This document shows positions 11,838 through 23,139 of a DNA stretch of 64,000 bases, one piece after another. Position numbers and translations under genes: made by a program. Origin of the DNA: Stereocaulon alpinum (taxonomy: Eukaryota > Ascomycota > Lecanoromycetes > Lecanorales > Stereocaulaceae); NCBI GenBank assembly GCA_018257865.1, contig JAEUBA010000032.1:248001-312000 (forward strand). Reading direction: 5' to 3'. Every line of letters starts with the position of its first letter. The stretch's first letter is position 1. The notes under the pieces were generated by a model. It did no database searches, was not told the origin of the DNA, and saw nothing but the letters and a program-made list of their open reading frames with translations.

Positions 11838-14033
11838 AAAGGAGGGTGACCGAAATGGAGGAGCAGTTAGCGGGGCATTCGGATAACTAGGAACGCATTC
11901 AGGGGGCACCATTTGATGCCAGAAATCACTCGCCAGGCCATCTTCATCCGTCATGCATGCATTGAGAACTATCAGCAAGCTCATCATTACTTGGTATGGG
12001 GATATGAAAAATATGGATTCGAGCTAGACGTAGTTGCTGCTACTTGTAACAATAGACGAAATTACCACTTTCTTCGTCCTCCTGGGTGATACTAGAAGAA
12101 AGCATCGGACCACAATTCTACTAAATCCCATACAGTTGTGTCTATGGCGATTGATGTGTAATGAACCGCCTTTCGATCGCGAAGAAAGGACTTCCAGCCT
12201 CAAATCTTGTTCGTGAACCTTGTTCCTACCAAGGTTTTCATTTCCCCTGAATTGGCTACTTCTGCAAGCCAAGATTTGTCCGTACCCCTCCTGCTCCTCT
12301 GCCGTGTCTACGATAGGAGAGATCCCGCATTCTTGTTTGCGGAGGAAATCAGGAAACAAAAGCTGTAAAGGGAGTCTTATAGAGCTTATAGAGCGATTGT
12401 ATAGTCTAGAGGGATCCCCCAGCGGACCTTTGTAGTCCGGTCTCAGGATTTGGTGCAAGATTCTAAAAGCATTGTGGATGCTGACGGATTGACGACGACA
12501 CGTTCGTATAGAAGCAATTCTTGCCGTAGGCACAAACACTGCGGAAGGCGAAATGATTCCTGTGGCTTTATGTTAGTGCTCGAATGGGTTCCCTCAAGAT
12601 AGAGAAGAGGAGCGAGGGCCAGACGGCCTCGACATCCATGAAGCAGACTTGGAAATGGACTTCCGCAAGCGAGTCCCCTTTCAAGTATATGCTGGTTGTC
12701 GGATTGAGTTTTCTCGCCTTCCCGAGAATAGAATAAATGAAACATATTATTGAAGTCGCAATTGCAGCTATGAAGGCTCTGAGATCCATAAGTCTAAGCC
12801 GGGAGTAAGGAGAGAAATCTGATAGCTGGTAAGGCATTGATGGTCACGAATGTGGTTGTCCGCCATGGTCGAACTTCATATAGAAGAGACGAACATTGAT
12901 CATTGCAGCGGAAGATGTTGAGAAGGAGGGATAGGCCGATGCGTCGAGGAACAATGCACTAGAGATGAGGACTGCAGCATCGTGCGCTTGTAAAAGCCCT
13001 TGTGCTCTAAGGTAACGCGGCCGGTAACATGCTCCGTGAATAGCTTCAGATCTTGGACAGCCAGGCTGAGGGCCGATGTTGACGGGTTGACACAGTATAC
13101 AGCAAGGAGCTAATCCATTTGTTTGTGTCTTATGCCTATTCGTGCAAAACGGAGGACTTTACTCCAATTCCAATTCAGCCCAGATTAGGATTGTCTCCGT
13201 GGGCTTGTTCGCAGGTGTAGAAGCTACAGAGACCTCACATTGTCCAACTTCGACAATATGGGTATTAGTGGTGCTTTCATCTGGCGATGCTACTATCAGT
13301 AGCTGATCAGCAGCAGTAGCGTATTTATGAATGATACTTTCCACGCCTCTGAGATATGTCACATCCTCAGAAACAGTCTTATCAGTCATGCGGAACTTCA
13401 AGGCATGTTAGAGCGATTTTCCTACAGTGTTGCATACGGCACACCTACCACATGCTCACTGCAAAGTCATTCCTCTCACGGAACGATGTGTAGGATGCCA
13501 GCGCCTGATACAGAAAGTCTTGTCTGCTCTGGAGTAATCAGCCCTGATGCTGTTGACGAGCTCAAGCTTGTTAATCTTCGCTAAGAACACGACTATCGCC
13601 TTCAAACTTGACGAACATTTGGGCCCGATTCCGTTATTCAGGAGAGTCATTGAAATTTCGCACCGTAAATGTTGTACCCAAATCTCCAGGAGGCTGGTGC
13701 AAAAAACACTACGAGCTTGATGCATTCTACTTCGGCGCCTGACCAGAAGACGTAGTAGGAAGAAGCAGTATAAAGCACCATGTCGGACATTTCATACTCT
13801 GATTGTCGAGTTATTCGAAGACACAGGTGCAGAATAAGAACGCGTCCGGTGTCAGCACGTCGCTCTTAATGCGGTCGCCCACTCCCTGCGTTTGTGACTG
13901 GCTTCGGATTAGCATATGGTGTTCATATAACAGCAACAGGGTGTTCCCTACCGAGCGGCCTAGAGCTCTCTTGTAGTGCACATGGGAAGCTTGAGCCTCT
14001 AGAGTAGACGTAGAGATGCGTCTTGCAGTCCTT
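11838..14033. other. Gene-poor 2.2 kb with weak coding traces
   Basis: No gene can be assigned. Three minus-strand traces deserve mention. One at 12837-12568 could encode 89 aa with a hydrophobic helix after MDLRAF. It ends at an intron-like CTAAC...CACAG. One spans 12539-12024 (171 codons, Arg/Ser-rich). A third runs 13401-13159 and follows an intron-like CTAAC...GAAG acceptor. None matches a family I know. They may be exons of a decayed or fast-evolving gene, or chance frames. Confidence 0.25.
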
Positions 14034-14501
14034 TCACAGGTGTACACCATCCTCACCCCCCTCTTCGTTCTCGTCCACATGCTCCATCAACCTTCTAGCC
14101 AGCTCTTCATCCCCTAGACTACCACCGGGTTGGCCCCGCTGTTGCCCATTACTGGACGTAGACTCCTGCTCCATGCCATCCTCTCCGTGCCCATTCATTT
14201 CCGCTTCCCCGTTCCGTTTACCCTCATCTTCCCCCCAATTGAAACCTCTGCCCTCGACCTCCCTCTTCAGCAAAACTATCCGCCCCTCCATTCTTTGTAT
14301 CACAACCACATTCTCTTCGATAGCCTCAGCGCAGTCTCTATCTCCTTCGGCTGCGAAAGATTGAAGTTGTTCATTCGATGATTGGAGATGGGAGATGGAA
14401 TTGCGGATTTCGGCAGCTTTGAAATGGAGGTTCGCGAGTGGGAGCTCTTTTATCGCTTCGGCGAAACGGTGAGGTGGTATGGGTATGGATGTAGAAGACA
14501 T
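14034..14501 (-). CDS. TMA17/ADC17-like proteasome assembly chaperone
   Basis: Small 155-aa intronless protein. The N-terminal part, FAEAIKELPLANLHFKAAEI then NSISHLQSSNEQL, matches the pattern of yeast Tma17/Adc17: an AI..L....L...K.EI.NSI.HL..SN..L helix. Adc17 is a stress-induced chaperone that helps pair proteasome ATPase subunits. A second helix reads ENVVVIQRMEGRI. The C-terminal half is Gly/Glu/Asn-rich and disordered. The methionine at 14501 was preferred because the 28 codons upstream in frame resemble untranslated sequence. The family call is by remembered motif spacing only. Confidence 0.6.
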   Translation of the reverse strand: MSSTSIPIPPHRFAEAIKELPLANLHFKAAEIRNSISHLQSSNEQLQSFAAEGDRDCAEAIEENVVVIQRMEGRIVLLKREVEGRGFNWGEDEGKRNGEAEMNGHGEDGMEQESTSSNGQQRGQPGGSLGDEELARRLMEHVDENEEGGEDGVHL

Positions 14502-14827
14502 GGGATTGGTCTTAGATACGTAGGACTCCGAGCACGGCTGAGAGACAAGATTCGGTCTGTGAAGTAAGTGTACTTTGTATGACAACCTAGGATCTTAAGT
14601 TGCTGGTGCGTGAACGGTACGCCGCCTCTATCGCGTATACTATGCAGCTCAATCTTATCATATCTTATCTATGATGTTCGGTCTTTGGAAGAGAAGGGTC
14701 ACATTTCTACTACGGTTTTACCTGGTTCTATCAGAAGTCGCCCATACAGATTTCTCCACTATCACCCCTGAGCATAATTAGTAGTACGATTGACATCCAC
14801 GTATATCATAATTGGTGGCATCATGTT
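14502..14827. other. Intergenic, verprolin 3' UTR and TMA17-like promoter
   Basis: A 326-bp tandem intergenic stretch without ORFs or notable motifs. Confidence 0.4.
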
Positions 14828-16397
14828 CTACCGAAATCGAGAAAGGTCTAAAGGTACAGAGCTTCCTCTCCCAGCTCTGTATTTCTTTGGCCCTCCAATG
14901 AAATCCCTTGGCTTCGGTATTTCATCATCTGCTTGAAACCGCCATCTCGAGTCATCGATCTTGATGGGACCATTCCGGCGCGGGGATATGCTGTCTCTTG
15001 AGGTACTGATATTATAACTCGAACTCGCCCCATTCGACAATGTATAGGAGCTCGGGTCCAATGTTGATCTTGAGAGTGGAGGTAGTAACGGCGCTGGCGG
15101 TGGACTTGCTGCCGTCGACTGCTTCAGTGGTGAGGAAGTAGGCGGCGGAGGCGGAGGGGCTGCTGAAGGAGAGCCTTGTCCATTCCCATATGCGTTTCGC
15201 GCTGCTTGCATGGCTATTGATTGACTGACCACATCGCTTACAGAGGAGTGTAAGCTCGGTGGAGGCGGTGGCGTAGAACGAGCTGGAGGTGGCCTATAGG
15301 CTGAGGGCGGCGGGGTTGGAGGCGCTGCAGGAGGGGTCAATACGCCAGGTGGTGGCCTAGGCGCGGAAATTGGCGGTGGAGGAGGAGCTGCGGGGAGTGA
15401 GAGTGCATTTGGTGGTGGACGAGGTGCAGAAGCAGGCAGAGGAGGTGGAGCTGGAGGCGGGGATGGTGCAGCGGATCGCAAAGGGAGAGATGCGGCTGTA
15501 GACGGCTTTCGTGATGTAGGTGGAGGCGGAGGTTTTGCCCCAGTCGGTGGAGGAGGAGGGGCTCGCGGAGGAAGATCTGTATTTGATCGAAAAGAAGCTT
15601 CTGAATTAGGTCTCGATACTGGTTTTGGGGGAGGCTTGCGAAGATTGGCCACTAGAGGATTGGCTGCTGGATTTGGCTGCGGTGGTAATGATTCTGTTGT
15701 ACGTGCAGTTGGCCTCAAGGCGTTCAATCTTGGAGCTGTAGGTGGTTTAGGCGCAGATGATGTAGGAGGTTTTGGGGCCGATTTCCGTGACGTTTCTGGA
15801 TCTGAAATGTATGACGGATCTCTTTCTGCACCAGTGTCTACACCTCCTCCCGTCTTCCGTAGCTTTGGTATGCCGACGCCTGCAAAGATTCCCCCCAGCT
15901 GGGGCGCTGTAGCGAGTCCACCAGTGTCTCCACCGCCTCCACTTCCCTGATCACTGTTGCTTCTCGCCCGGCTCGAAGCTGCTGCACCTGGTACTGGAGG
16001 GGCGAGGCTTGTTGGTGGTCTCCCCAGACCAGGTATGGGTGGTGCTCCGCCTATAAGTGGGCCTGATGAGCTTCCAGATGACCTTTCGACCAGTGGGGCC
16101 GATCGGTCATTCGTTACGGCTTTCTTAAGCCTCGCTCCTTTTGTGATATCCGTCAAAAGAGCACCCTACAGATCTGATTAGATACAACAATCCAATTGTT
16201 GAAAAGTAGCTCAGCCATAGGTTGGCTAGAGTCCCTGGCACACTTACTCGATCTTTGGCTACTGTTGGCGGCGGCTTAGAAGGTAGATTACTTGCACCTG
16301 GGGCCCCTCCAGGAGGCGGTGGAGGAGGGGGCGGTCCAGAGCCACCAAAGCCTGGCATAGGCGGAGGAGGAGGTGGTGGTGGAGGTGGAGCAGGCAT
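14828..16397 (-). CDS. Verprolin/WIP-like proline-rich actin-binding protein
   Basis: Verprolins bind G-actin through WH2 motifs and bring WASP to sites of endocytosis. Exons 16397-16248 and 16165-14828, split by an 82-bp intron, give 495 aa. The protein opens MPAPPPPPPPPPPMPGFGG. A first WH2 motif spans the splice: DR, then GALLTDITKGARLKK (an ALL.DI..G..LKK pattern). Long runs of Pro with PPP-PP blocks follow, made to bind SH3 and profilin. The C terminus carries a Trp-containing DDSRWRFQADDEIPKP, the WASP-binding type end seen in WIP/Vrp1. The purine/pyrimidine skew of this gene also creates long spurious Gly-rich ORFs on the plus strand. Confidence 0.88.
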
Positions 16398-16667
16398 GGT
16401 AGTATACTAAAGGCAGTAGTGGACTAAGTTTCGATGAGCCTTGTCATGTCTCAGTCCTCACATATGAGCTGCCAAGTGATGTGTGTCTGCTGATGTCTAG
16501 AAGCCTCTGAGAGAATGTAGCCACATCGGTAGAATTGCTGGTGGAAGGTAGGAAGCTGACGCTTTTGCGGGAGGTCAATTGATTCGCGGCTCGACTCCGC
16601 GCCGACGTCGAAATCCAAACTCTTCTAAACAGCTTCCGTATTGCGCCTTGAGGACTTGTTGCGCACG
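16398..16667. promoter_or_regulatory. Divergent promoter, verprolin / mitochondrial membrane protein
   Basis: 270 bp separate two oppositely transcribed start codons, so both core promoters must lie here. No TATA box is obvious. Confidence 0.45.
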
Positions 16668-17930
16668 ATGGCAACCAGGTGCATCACACGCCCTCAACCT
16701 CGCGTGTTTGGTATATTAGTAGAGGGAACCAGTGTTCGCCGTTCAGCAAGACCAAGACCATACGGTAACAAGCATAGCCCATGTTCGCTGTCCTTGTCGT
16801 CACAGACACAATTCGCTCCCCAATGTACCTCTATTCGCTTGCTTGCTACAAAGTCGGGAGCGAGGCTGCCCAAGCAACATTCGTCCACCCCCTCACCGTC
16901 TACAGAAGACCAAGTCCTTGACACGGAGCTAAGGAAAGCACTCAGCCTTGTACAAACGGACAGAGTACCGAAGGAAGAGGAGGTACAGAAGGCGCTACAG
17001 ATATGTGAGAATTTAGCACGGACTGTCGCTGACCCAATTGAGCCTCCAAAGGCCTCTGCCCAGCCTGAAATGGGTGCTACGTCGAATCTACTCTCTCTGG
17101 AGGAAGAACGGACTGCTTTCAAGAGCTCTACCCCTCCGCAGGAATCTGTGACTACGCCTCTCAGGATTGCCTTTGTCGAGAAGATCTCCGAAGCAGCCTA
17201 TAAGATCATAACGGACCCCAAAGTCTTCATCACACCGTTGGTGCTTTCCACCTACGTCCTAACGCAGTACATTCTTGGTCGTCCCAAGTCCTTCCCTGAG
17301 ATCTTCGACCTCTACGCGTCGAAACCAATACCAAGGCCGAACACAAATCCTATCAAGTACAAATATTCAAATCCGAACCGGGCTGCTTTCGCAGTTCCCC
17401 TAGTTCTGGCGCACACTGCTTTAACAGCAGCCATCGAAGAAGAAGACCTACCTCTTGCCCTCAGTATTATAGATGCCAGCGTCTGTACCCCGGCATTCCA
17501 TCGCAATAAAGTCTTGCGCAAGGCCTTTCTGCCTTTCTCTGCATTCGCATTAACACCAGTCGCAGCTTATGTGTTAGCACAGCAACTAGCTCAGTATCAG
17601 ACCAGCATGGATGCGCAAACGGCGACTAACGTATTCTTTGCGGGTATGGTAGCGTACGTTGGCTTCACAGCTACTCTCGGAGTTGTTGCGGTCACGACTG
17701 CTAACGATCAGATGGACCGCATAACGTGGGCGAGGGGAACACCATTACGAGATCGGTGGCTGAGAGAGGACGAGCGAGCATTAGTTGATCGGGTGGCTGG
17801 TGCTTGGGGGTTTCAAGATATTGCTATGAGGGGCGAAGAGGAAGGCGGGGAATGGGAAGCTTTGCGAGAATGGGCAGGGTCTAGGGAAATGGTACTGGAT
17901 GCCCCTGAGTTGATGGAGGGTATGGAATGA
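16668..17930 (+). CDS. Predicted mitochondrial membrane protein, function unknown
   Basis: Intronless 420-aa protein. The ATG at 16668 (MATRCITRPQPR) is the first in frame and starts an Arg/Ser-rich stretch of about 70 residues that looks like a mitochondrial presequence. The middle is Glu/Lys-rich. Three hydrophobic segments follow: around FITPLVLSTYVLTQYIL, LPFSAFALTPVAAYVLA, and a third near MVAYVGFTATLGVVAVTTA. A charged tail carries RDRWLREDERALVD. I recognise a pattern seen in conserved fungal mitochondrial proteins but cannot name the family. An inner-membrane position is inference only. Confidence 0.75.
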   Translation: MATRCITRPQPRVFGILVEGTSVRRSARPRPYGNKHSPCSLSLSSQTQFAPQCTSIRLLATKSGARLPKQHSSTPSPSTEDQVLDTELRKALSLVQTDRVPKEEEVQKALQICENLARTVADPIEPPKASAQPEMGATSNLLSLEEERTAFKSSTPPQESVTTPLRIAFVEKISEAAYKIITDPKVFITPLVLSTYVLTQYILGRPKSFPEIFDLYASKPIPRPNTNPIKYKYSNPNRAAFAVPLVLAHTALTAAIEEEDLPLALSIIDASVCTPAFHRNKVLRKAFLPFSAFALTPVAAYVLAQQLAQYQTSMDAQTATNVFFAGMVAYVGFTATLGVVAVTTANDQMDRITWARGTPLRDRWLREDERALVDRVAGAWGFQDIAMRGEEEGGEWEALREWAGSREMVLDAPELMEGME

Positions 17931-18316
17931 AGGAATCGGAAGCAATTAAACCCTCTAGTCGAAAATGTGTGTACAGTGTCTGCTAGCATTTGCGTTGGCC
18001 AAACCGGCAACGGGGGTTGTGGAGAAGAGGATTTCTAGGCTTCAGGGCTGGAATCTCCAAACGAGACCGGGCCATGCACATCGGAGAAGGCTTGTGTCCT
18101 GCTGGGCAGCTTTTGAACTGACATCCAATCCATCCCCCAGCCAAGGACATTGCGGAGGCGAGACTAAAGCAGACAAGACCTGAGGTAGCTAGAATAGCTA
18201 GACTATTGGCGGTCAGCATCTTCGATTGGTGCTGTCATCATGGTGGCGGAGTTGAAGGGAACATATCTAGGAGGAGTCATGTCGTGCCTACATTGTTCTA
18301 TTGTAATGTTTCAGGC
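17931..18316. other. Convergent intergenic region
   Basis: 386 bp between two convergent genes, presumably 3' UTRs. Nothing else is seen. Confidence 0.4.
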
Positions 18317-19403
18317 TCACGCTCGTCCAGCTCGTCCAACCTGTATGATCTCGCTCGTCCTCTGCTCGTCGCTCCTCAACGTAGGCCAGCTCAATCCATC
18401 CAGCTTTATGAGTGTCAATTCCAACTTCGTACCCAAAATCTTGGCTTTCGAATTTTCAGGATCGATCCGCCCAAAAAGTGGTATATTGGTTTGATATCGC
18501 TTGTTATCTGCTGTCGGTAGATCAAGTGTCGCTGAGGTAGAGCTGAAGTCAACCTTCGCTCGTTCTTTGTCGATCTTCTTGAGATACACGCTTGCGATTA
18601 CGCTGGTCGGTGTCTGGTAGAAGTCGTGCCTGTAAATATGATCATAAGCCATGCGTCTTTCACAGCCCATTGGAAGCGCTCCTACATACCTGACCTCCGT
18701 CACTTTCTCTTCCTCTCCACTACCCTTCTGACTGCCCACAAACAAATGCTTGTCTTTCTTCCTACATCCTTCAATCTTCATAAACTCATCAAACTCGAGC
18801 ACTCGCCTCTTACAGCATGTCCACCCCTTGCTCCCTTCGTGGAACAGTGCATGACCAGGGTGATGAACACACTCCTCGCCTTCTCGAGACGACTTTGGCT
18901 CGGCAGGTGATGTTGCATTGCAGCCTTTTCGACGGCAGGAAGTATTTGGAGGAATTGGGGTGGAAGGGTCATCAGAGTCGGATTCAGGAGGCGCAGGTGG
19001 GGGAGCCGCGGGTGCAGTAGCTACAGGAGCTCGAGAGACGGGATTGTTTCCTGTGACTCTGTTGATGGCTATGGGCTTGGGGGGCGGAGGAGGTATATCT
19101 TTTGGGATATCGGACGGTTGGGGAGGATCAGGTTTTGGTGTGTCATCAACTGTTGAATGTTTACCAGTTGTGCATGGTGGGATAGACAGGAATTCATCGA
19201 AGGTCAGGTAGCGGGGCTTGCAGCACTTCCAGCCTGTAGCCTAGAGTTAGCCGGTCGTTTGGTGGATGGGTCCATTGGTGAGAGGGCGCCCGGACACCTT
19301 TCTGCCCTTCGTGGAAGACTGGTGGTCCTGGATGGAAGACACAGTCTTCTTCAGGATCTGTGAACATCCTCCCGCAGCCTTTGTGCACGCATTTCTGTGC
19401 CAT
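18317..19403 (-). CDS. CHORD and CS domain protein (HSP90 co-chaperone)
   Basis: Homologue of CHORDC1/Morgana and plant RAR1, which work with HSP90 and Sgt1. Exons 19403-19298, 19233-18690 and 18629-18317 give 320 aa. CHORD1 begins at once (CVHKGCGRMF, EEDCVFHPGPPVFHEGQKG) and continues after splicing with WKCCKPR, LTFDEFL and CTTGKH. A Pro-rich linker leads to CHORD2: CRRKGC, CVHHPGHALFHEGSKGW, CCKRRVLEFDEF. The C-terminal CS domain shows HDFYQTPTSVIASVYLKK and LFGRIDPENSKAKIL, and ends in ...GLSWPTLR. All zinc-binding Cys and His of both CHORD modules appear present. It is divergent from the F-box-like gene. Confidence 0.93.
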
Positions 19404-19803
19404 GTGCCTAGATTAAGTGAGTAATTGTAAACTAGGTTCAACAATGTGGGTTGGACGATTCCAAGATGTTGTATCAAAATCCACAGATTCGCCGAGCGTT
19501 TGGCGGCTACAGGTCGCCACCAAGCTTATCATCGCATGAGGCTGAATCTTCAACGATGCGCGGATCGGAGCGCAGACTTCAATGCGGTGGCTCATATCAT
19601 CACCTTCCGCACTCGCGTCTCTGCGGTCCCTCCGGTATAATCCAACAGCTGAAACGTCAGATTCCCCGCTTCACAACTCACCACAACGACACCTTCAGCG
19701 CTCGACCATGACCCAAAGCGCCTTGTCTTAGGCCGTTGAGCCAACAAAATGACACTTGTGTGCATCGTTCTCTCAACCGTGGTCTCATTTGCATGAACAC
19801 AGT
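19404..19803. promoter_or_regulatory. Divergent promoter, CHORD gene / F-box-like gene
   Basis: 400 bp between two divergent starts. No clear heat-shock element was found, although the CHORD protein is an HSP90 partner. Confidence 0.4.
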
Positions 19804-20871
19804 ATGGCTGCCTTGATTGATCTATTGTCTCCTTATCCAATACTAGAGAACGTGGTATGCGTTTTACCACTTGGGGATTTATTCAGCCTTTCGAAGACTA
19901 ATTCAGCGATTCGAGCTGCTTTACATGGATTCGAACCAGCCCAATCTTCCGCAGTACGGCCAAATCTGTGGATTGGCCAGCATGAAACACCGTTCTGGAA
20001 GAATCTGAAGGCGAAGAGCCTATTATTATGCTCGGAAACCCAGCATACACGAGGTGACAGAATTCGAGGTTGTCTAATGTGCTCTTTGCCTGTCTGTGAG
20101 GCATGCATCATCAAAGCTTCATTCGGAAAACGTGATGAGAAAACATTCCAGCATCGTACACGTTCACTCTGTCCCGGTTGTTACGACTTACAAACTCCCC
20201 ATAAGGAGCAATCATTGAAGGGAATGTCATGCAAGAGATCAATTCACAGTCTTAGTGTACCGACCTGTATATGCACTGCTAAAGATGGACATCTATGTCT
20301 CAAGTGCAAGACTGAGCAAAAGTCTGACTTACAGGCCAAGCTCTCTCAGTGTTATGGTAAAGGCTGTTGGGAAAGACAATCGGGCGGTTTCTCCGGACGT
20401 ATTTGCCTTTGGTGTGACCTTCGCTTGCCTGGAGAGCGTAGCAGAGCAGAAGCGAGACGAGATTACGACAAAAGACATTTGCTTGCAAAAGCACACTCCT
20501 CGTTCGAACACCCGCCGGAAGACGAAATTATCTTCACCGCTGAGCAAGAGGCAGTTTGGTGGGCAGAGGAAGAGAGGTTTCGTGAGCTCAGAGCGGTTGA
20601 AAGGCAACGACGAGTCACAGCTTCCTTTGCTGAAGACGAGAGATGGCGTCGGTCCGAGGACCTACGTCGTTCCGACTCAATGCTCTATCCTCCGCCGCTC
20701 GTAGTCAGGCACGAGACGGATCATGTTGCTGAAACTTTGGGACGGCAGCGTCCAGACTCGGCTGCCTCGACTTTGGTTGAGCAAGGTGGTTCGGTTCCAC
20801 CAAGCTATGAGTCATGCAATCTTAATGCCACTACGGAGGAAAGTCAAGGAAACTTGGTTTCAACATTGTGA
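19804..20871 (+). CDS. F-box-like, cysteine-rich fungal protein
   Basis: Intronless, 355 aa. The ATG at 19804 is the first in frame. Residues 1-45 (MAALIDLLSPYPILENVVC, then LPLGDLFSLSKTNSAIR) have the spacing of an F-box. Pairs of cysteines follow: CLMCSLPVCEACI, CPGCYDL, CICTAKDG-CLKCK, and CLWCDLRLPG. These suggest several zinc-binding knots. A charged helical tail (EEERFRELRAVERQRR) ends in a Ser-rich region. Fungal genomes hold many such F-box/zinc proteins of unknown target; a role as a substrate receptor of an SCF ubiquitin ligase is inference. Confidence 0.75.
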   Translation: MAALIDLLSPYPILENVVCVLPLGDLFSLSKTNSAIRAALHGFEPAQSSAVRPNLWIGQHETPFWKNLKAKSLLLCSETQHTRGDRIRGCLMCSLPVCEACIIKASFGKRDEKTFQHRTRSLCPGCYDLQTPHKEQSLKGMSCKRSIHSLSVPTCICTAKDGHLCLKCKTEQKSDLQAKLSQCYGKGCWERQSGGFSGRICLWCDLRLPGERSRAEARRDYDKRHLLAKAHSSFEHPPEDEIIFTAEQEAVWWAEEERFRELRAVERQRRVTASFAEDERWRRSEDLRRSDSMLYPPPLVVRHETDHVAETLGRQRPDSAASTLVEQGGSVPPSYESCNLNATTEESQGNLVSTL

Positions 20872-21541
20872 CTGTTTAGAAACGGGGGCTGGGGGCTGAA
20901 TTTCGCTGAATTCACGACAATGAGAAAGGGATAGCAGTGACATGGAGAATGATGTCAAAAGCACAGATTACTCCACGCATGTCGTACGATTCAAAGGAAT
21001 AACTCATAGGGTAAAAGAGCATGGAGATGGTGTTGGGATGTCTAGGAAGGGACAGGAAAGTGCACGGTATGTGGAGATGCCTCAGAAGTTTGGTTGGTCA
21101 AAACGTGGGGGATGAAAACGTCGACAACAGGATAGGGATGTCGCAAAGACCTAGTCGTTTCCTTGAGCATCTATATTTTTTTCAAATAACAAGACGATGG
21201 ATGAATATCACTCTCACCAAGACCAGTGCATCAAGCTTCTATCCTTTCGCGTGTGAATACATGTTTGAGCCGTCACAATAGCGCTGTTTCAGATAGGCAG
21301 TCTAGCAGGGTCTATCAACGTTGCCCGAGCATGCATAGTTAGTGAAGCTTTCCCTGGATTACCGGTACTTTTCCGGTGAAGCGTCAGGTACTATCTTATC
21401 GGACTGCGGGGTACGTCATCCCCACTTCAAGCACGTAAACATTTTTGTGTACGCCAAATTTATTGCTCGCTGCAGCTGTGTCTTTGAAACACCCGAACCT
21501 GCTCCCAAAATCCACTCAACGTATATCACGGTAGCCGAAGC
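20872..21541. other. Intergenic, 670 bp
   Basis: 3' region of the F-box-like gene and promoter of the aldolase gene. A plus-strand ORF at 21021-21281 has no recognisable content. Confidence 0.35.
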
Positions 21542-22692
21542 ATGATGCAGGCCGCCAACAGACTCCAGAAAGCGCTCAAAACAGGCTCGGGCTTGACTTT
21601 CGGTGCCTGGCAAATGCTCCCTGGTACCAATCAGGCCCGGATCATAGCTCGCTCTGGCGTCGATTGGCAGTGTGTGGATACTGAGCATGGCAATATAGAC
21701 GGTACCCCAGATTCGCTTGCTTGTTTCACGCGGATAATTGCAGTACAAGTGGATTCCTGATAAATACACAGACAGTGCCATGCACGAGGCTGTTGCCGCA
21801 ATTGCAGCCTGCGGAGTTAGTCCTGTCGTCAGGATAGCTGCCAACGAAGGCTGGATGGTAAAGCGTACGTCTAGACCGTCAAATTCTACGGCATGTGTCC
21901 TGGCTGACGAGCTTCCTGCGACATAGGCGCCCTCGACTCGGGAGGTCCGTAGACTTCGTCGCTTGATTGACAATGTAGCTGACCTTCATAAGCTCATGGG
22001 ATCATCGTACCACTGTTGCAGACAGTCGAAGATGCGAAGAAGCTTGTCCAGTCTGCCAAATTCCCGCCAGTCGGCAATCGAGGCTTTGGGTCTCCATTCC
22101 CAATGGAGAGATTTGGGGGTCAAACGCAGACAGAGTATTTGCAACAAGCAGATGGTGCACTGGTGACCATTGTGCAGATTGAGACGAAAGAGGCTTTGGA
22201 GAATGTAAGTTAATCCTCCTGTTCGATACTGGGAGCTCCACTTATGGCCAATGATCGCAGGTCGATGCCATAGCTAAAGTCCCCGGGATAGACGTCTTGT
22301 TCGTCGGGCCTTTCGATCTAGGGAACAACATCGGGCACTCCATTCTGGACGGTACAATGCACGATGAGCTGAAGGAAGCCATTGCGAGGATTCACAGAGC
22401 AGCGAAGGAGAATGGGAAGAGCAGTGGCATTTACTCCACATCAGGAGACCAAGCTCGAGCTTTTGCCGACCAAGGCTTTAATATGGTGATTCCCTTAGTA
22501 CAAAGGCAGTCTTTGACGTTGCTGATTCGTGCCAATTTTCAGGTGTCGGTAGCGACAGATGTCCCCGCACTCTCGGCATGTATGACTTCTTCATTGACCG
22601 CTGCGAGAGGCTCTTACGTGCATTCAGCGTTGAACGTAGGCAAAGGAGCGGTGTCCGGACTTGCGAAGATGGCCAAGCAGTCGGAGCAATAG
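21542..22692 (+). CDS. HpcH/HpaI aldolase / citrate lyase family protein
   Basis: Class II pyruvate aldolase fold (TIM barrel), which cleaves or forms 2-keto-3-hydroxy acids with a divalent metal. Six exons: 21542-21701, 21772-21864, 21927-21944, 21993-22204, 22261-22485 and 22543-22692, giving 285 aa. Exon 3 has only 18 nt (ALDSG region). Without it the reading frame would stay open but the conserved KRALDSGAHGIIVPL would be broken. Other motifs are WQCVDTEHGN, VRIAANEGW, IVQIETKEAL with the metal-binding Glu, and VLFVGPFDLGNNIG with the metal Asp. Two Met codons begin the ORF; the first was taken. The natural substrate cannot be read from sequence. A nearby pathway cluster is absent. Confidence 0.92.
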
Positions 22693-22759
22693 CATCACTG
22701 TGGACTGAGACGAGATTCCGTAAATGTTCTTCCAGATCAGACTCTGCAAGCCAAAAATT

Positions 22760-23139
22760 TCATGAATGTCCTTCAGCTTCATCAATGAACATTTCCACCT
22801 GATCCTTATCGAAGCGGTGCATTAGCTTGCGAGCTTCTGTAGCAATGTCTGGCTTGGAGTACGTGTGAAAGACGCGTTGGATGTGAACCTTTACCAGCCC
22901 TGTCAACAACAGCGAAATTCAAAGGATGAATAAATGCCTACCACTGGTACATCGAACTCATAGGCATCCTTCCATTGCTCTTGTTCCGGAGCCATGACAT
23001 CAATTTCGTTATATTCAAAGCTTCGCTTCTTGCCTAGGCTATGAAGCACGGACTTTGCAGTATCGCAGAGCCCACAATTCTTCCGCGTAAAGAGCGTAAC
23101 GCGCGCTGTATGCTGCAGAAGCCGTGCTGTTGACCGCAT
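22760..23139 (-). CDS. Glutaredoxin-like thioredoxin-fold protein
   Basis: Small 108-aa protein of the DUF836/glutaredoxin-like group (yeast YDR286C, human C5orf63). Exons 23139-22942 and 22888-22760 flank a 53-bp intron. After a short basic N terminus it reads VTLFTRKNCGLCDTAK with the CxxC active site. It then has the family's cis-Pro region FDVPVVHIQRVF, formed across the splice. The N terminus (MRSTARLLQHTAR) could be a mitochondrial signal. The role is presumably thiol-disulphide chemistry; the partner is unknown. It is divergent from LSM8, with 298 bp between starts. Confidence 0.85.

Noticed and set aside
11303..11987. Long minus-strand Ser/Leu-rich ORFs
   Set aside because: Antisense to the acidic LEO1 tail; codon complement of Glu/Asp/Lys.
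15636..16181. Plus-strand Gly/Val/Pro ORFs
   Set aside because: Antisense to the verprolin exon 2, explained by its Pro codon bias.
16222..16410. Gly-rich plus-strand ORF
   Set aside because: Antisense shadow of the polyproline tract of the verprolin gene.
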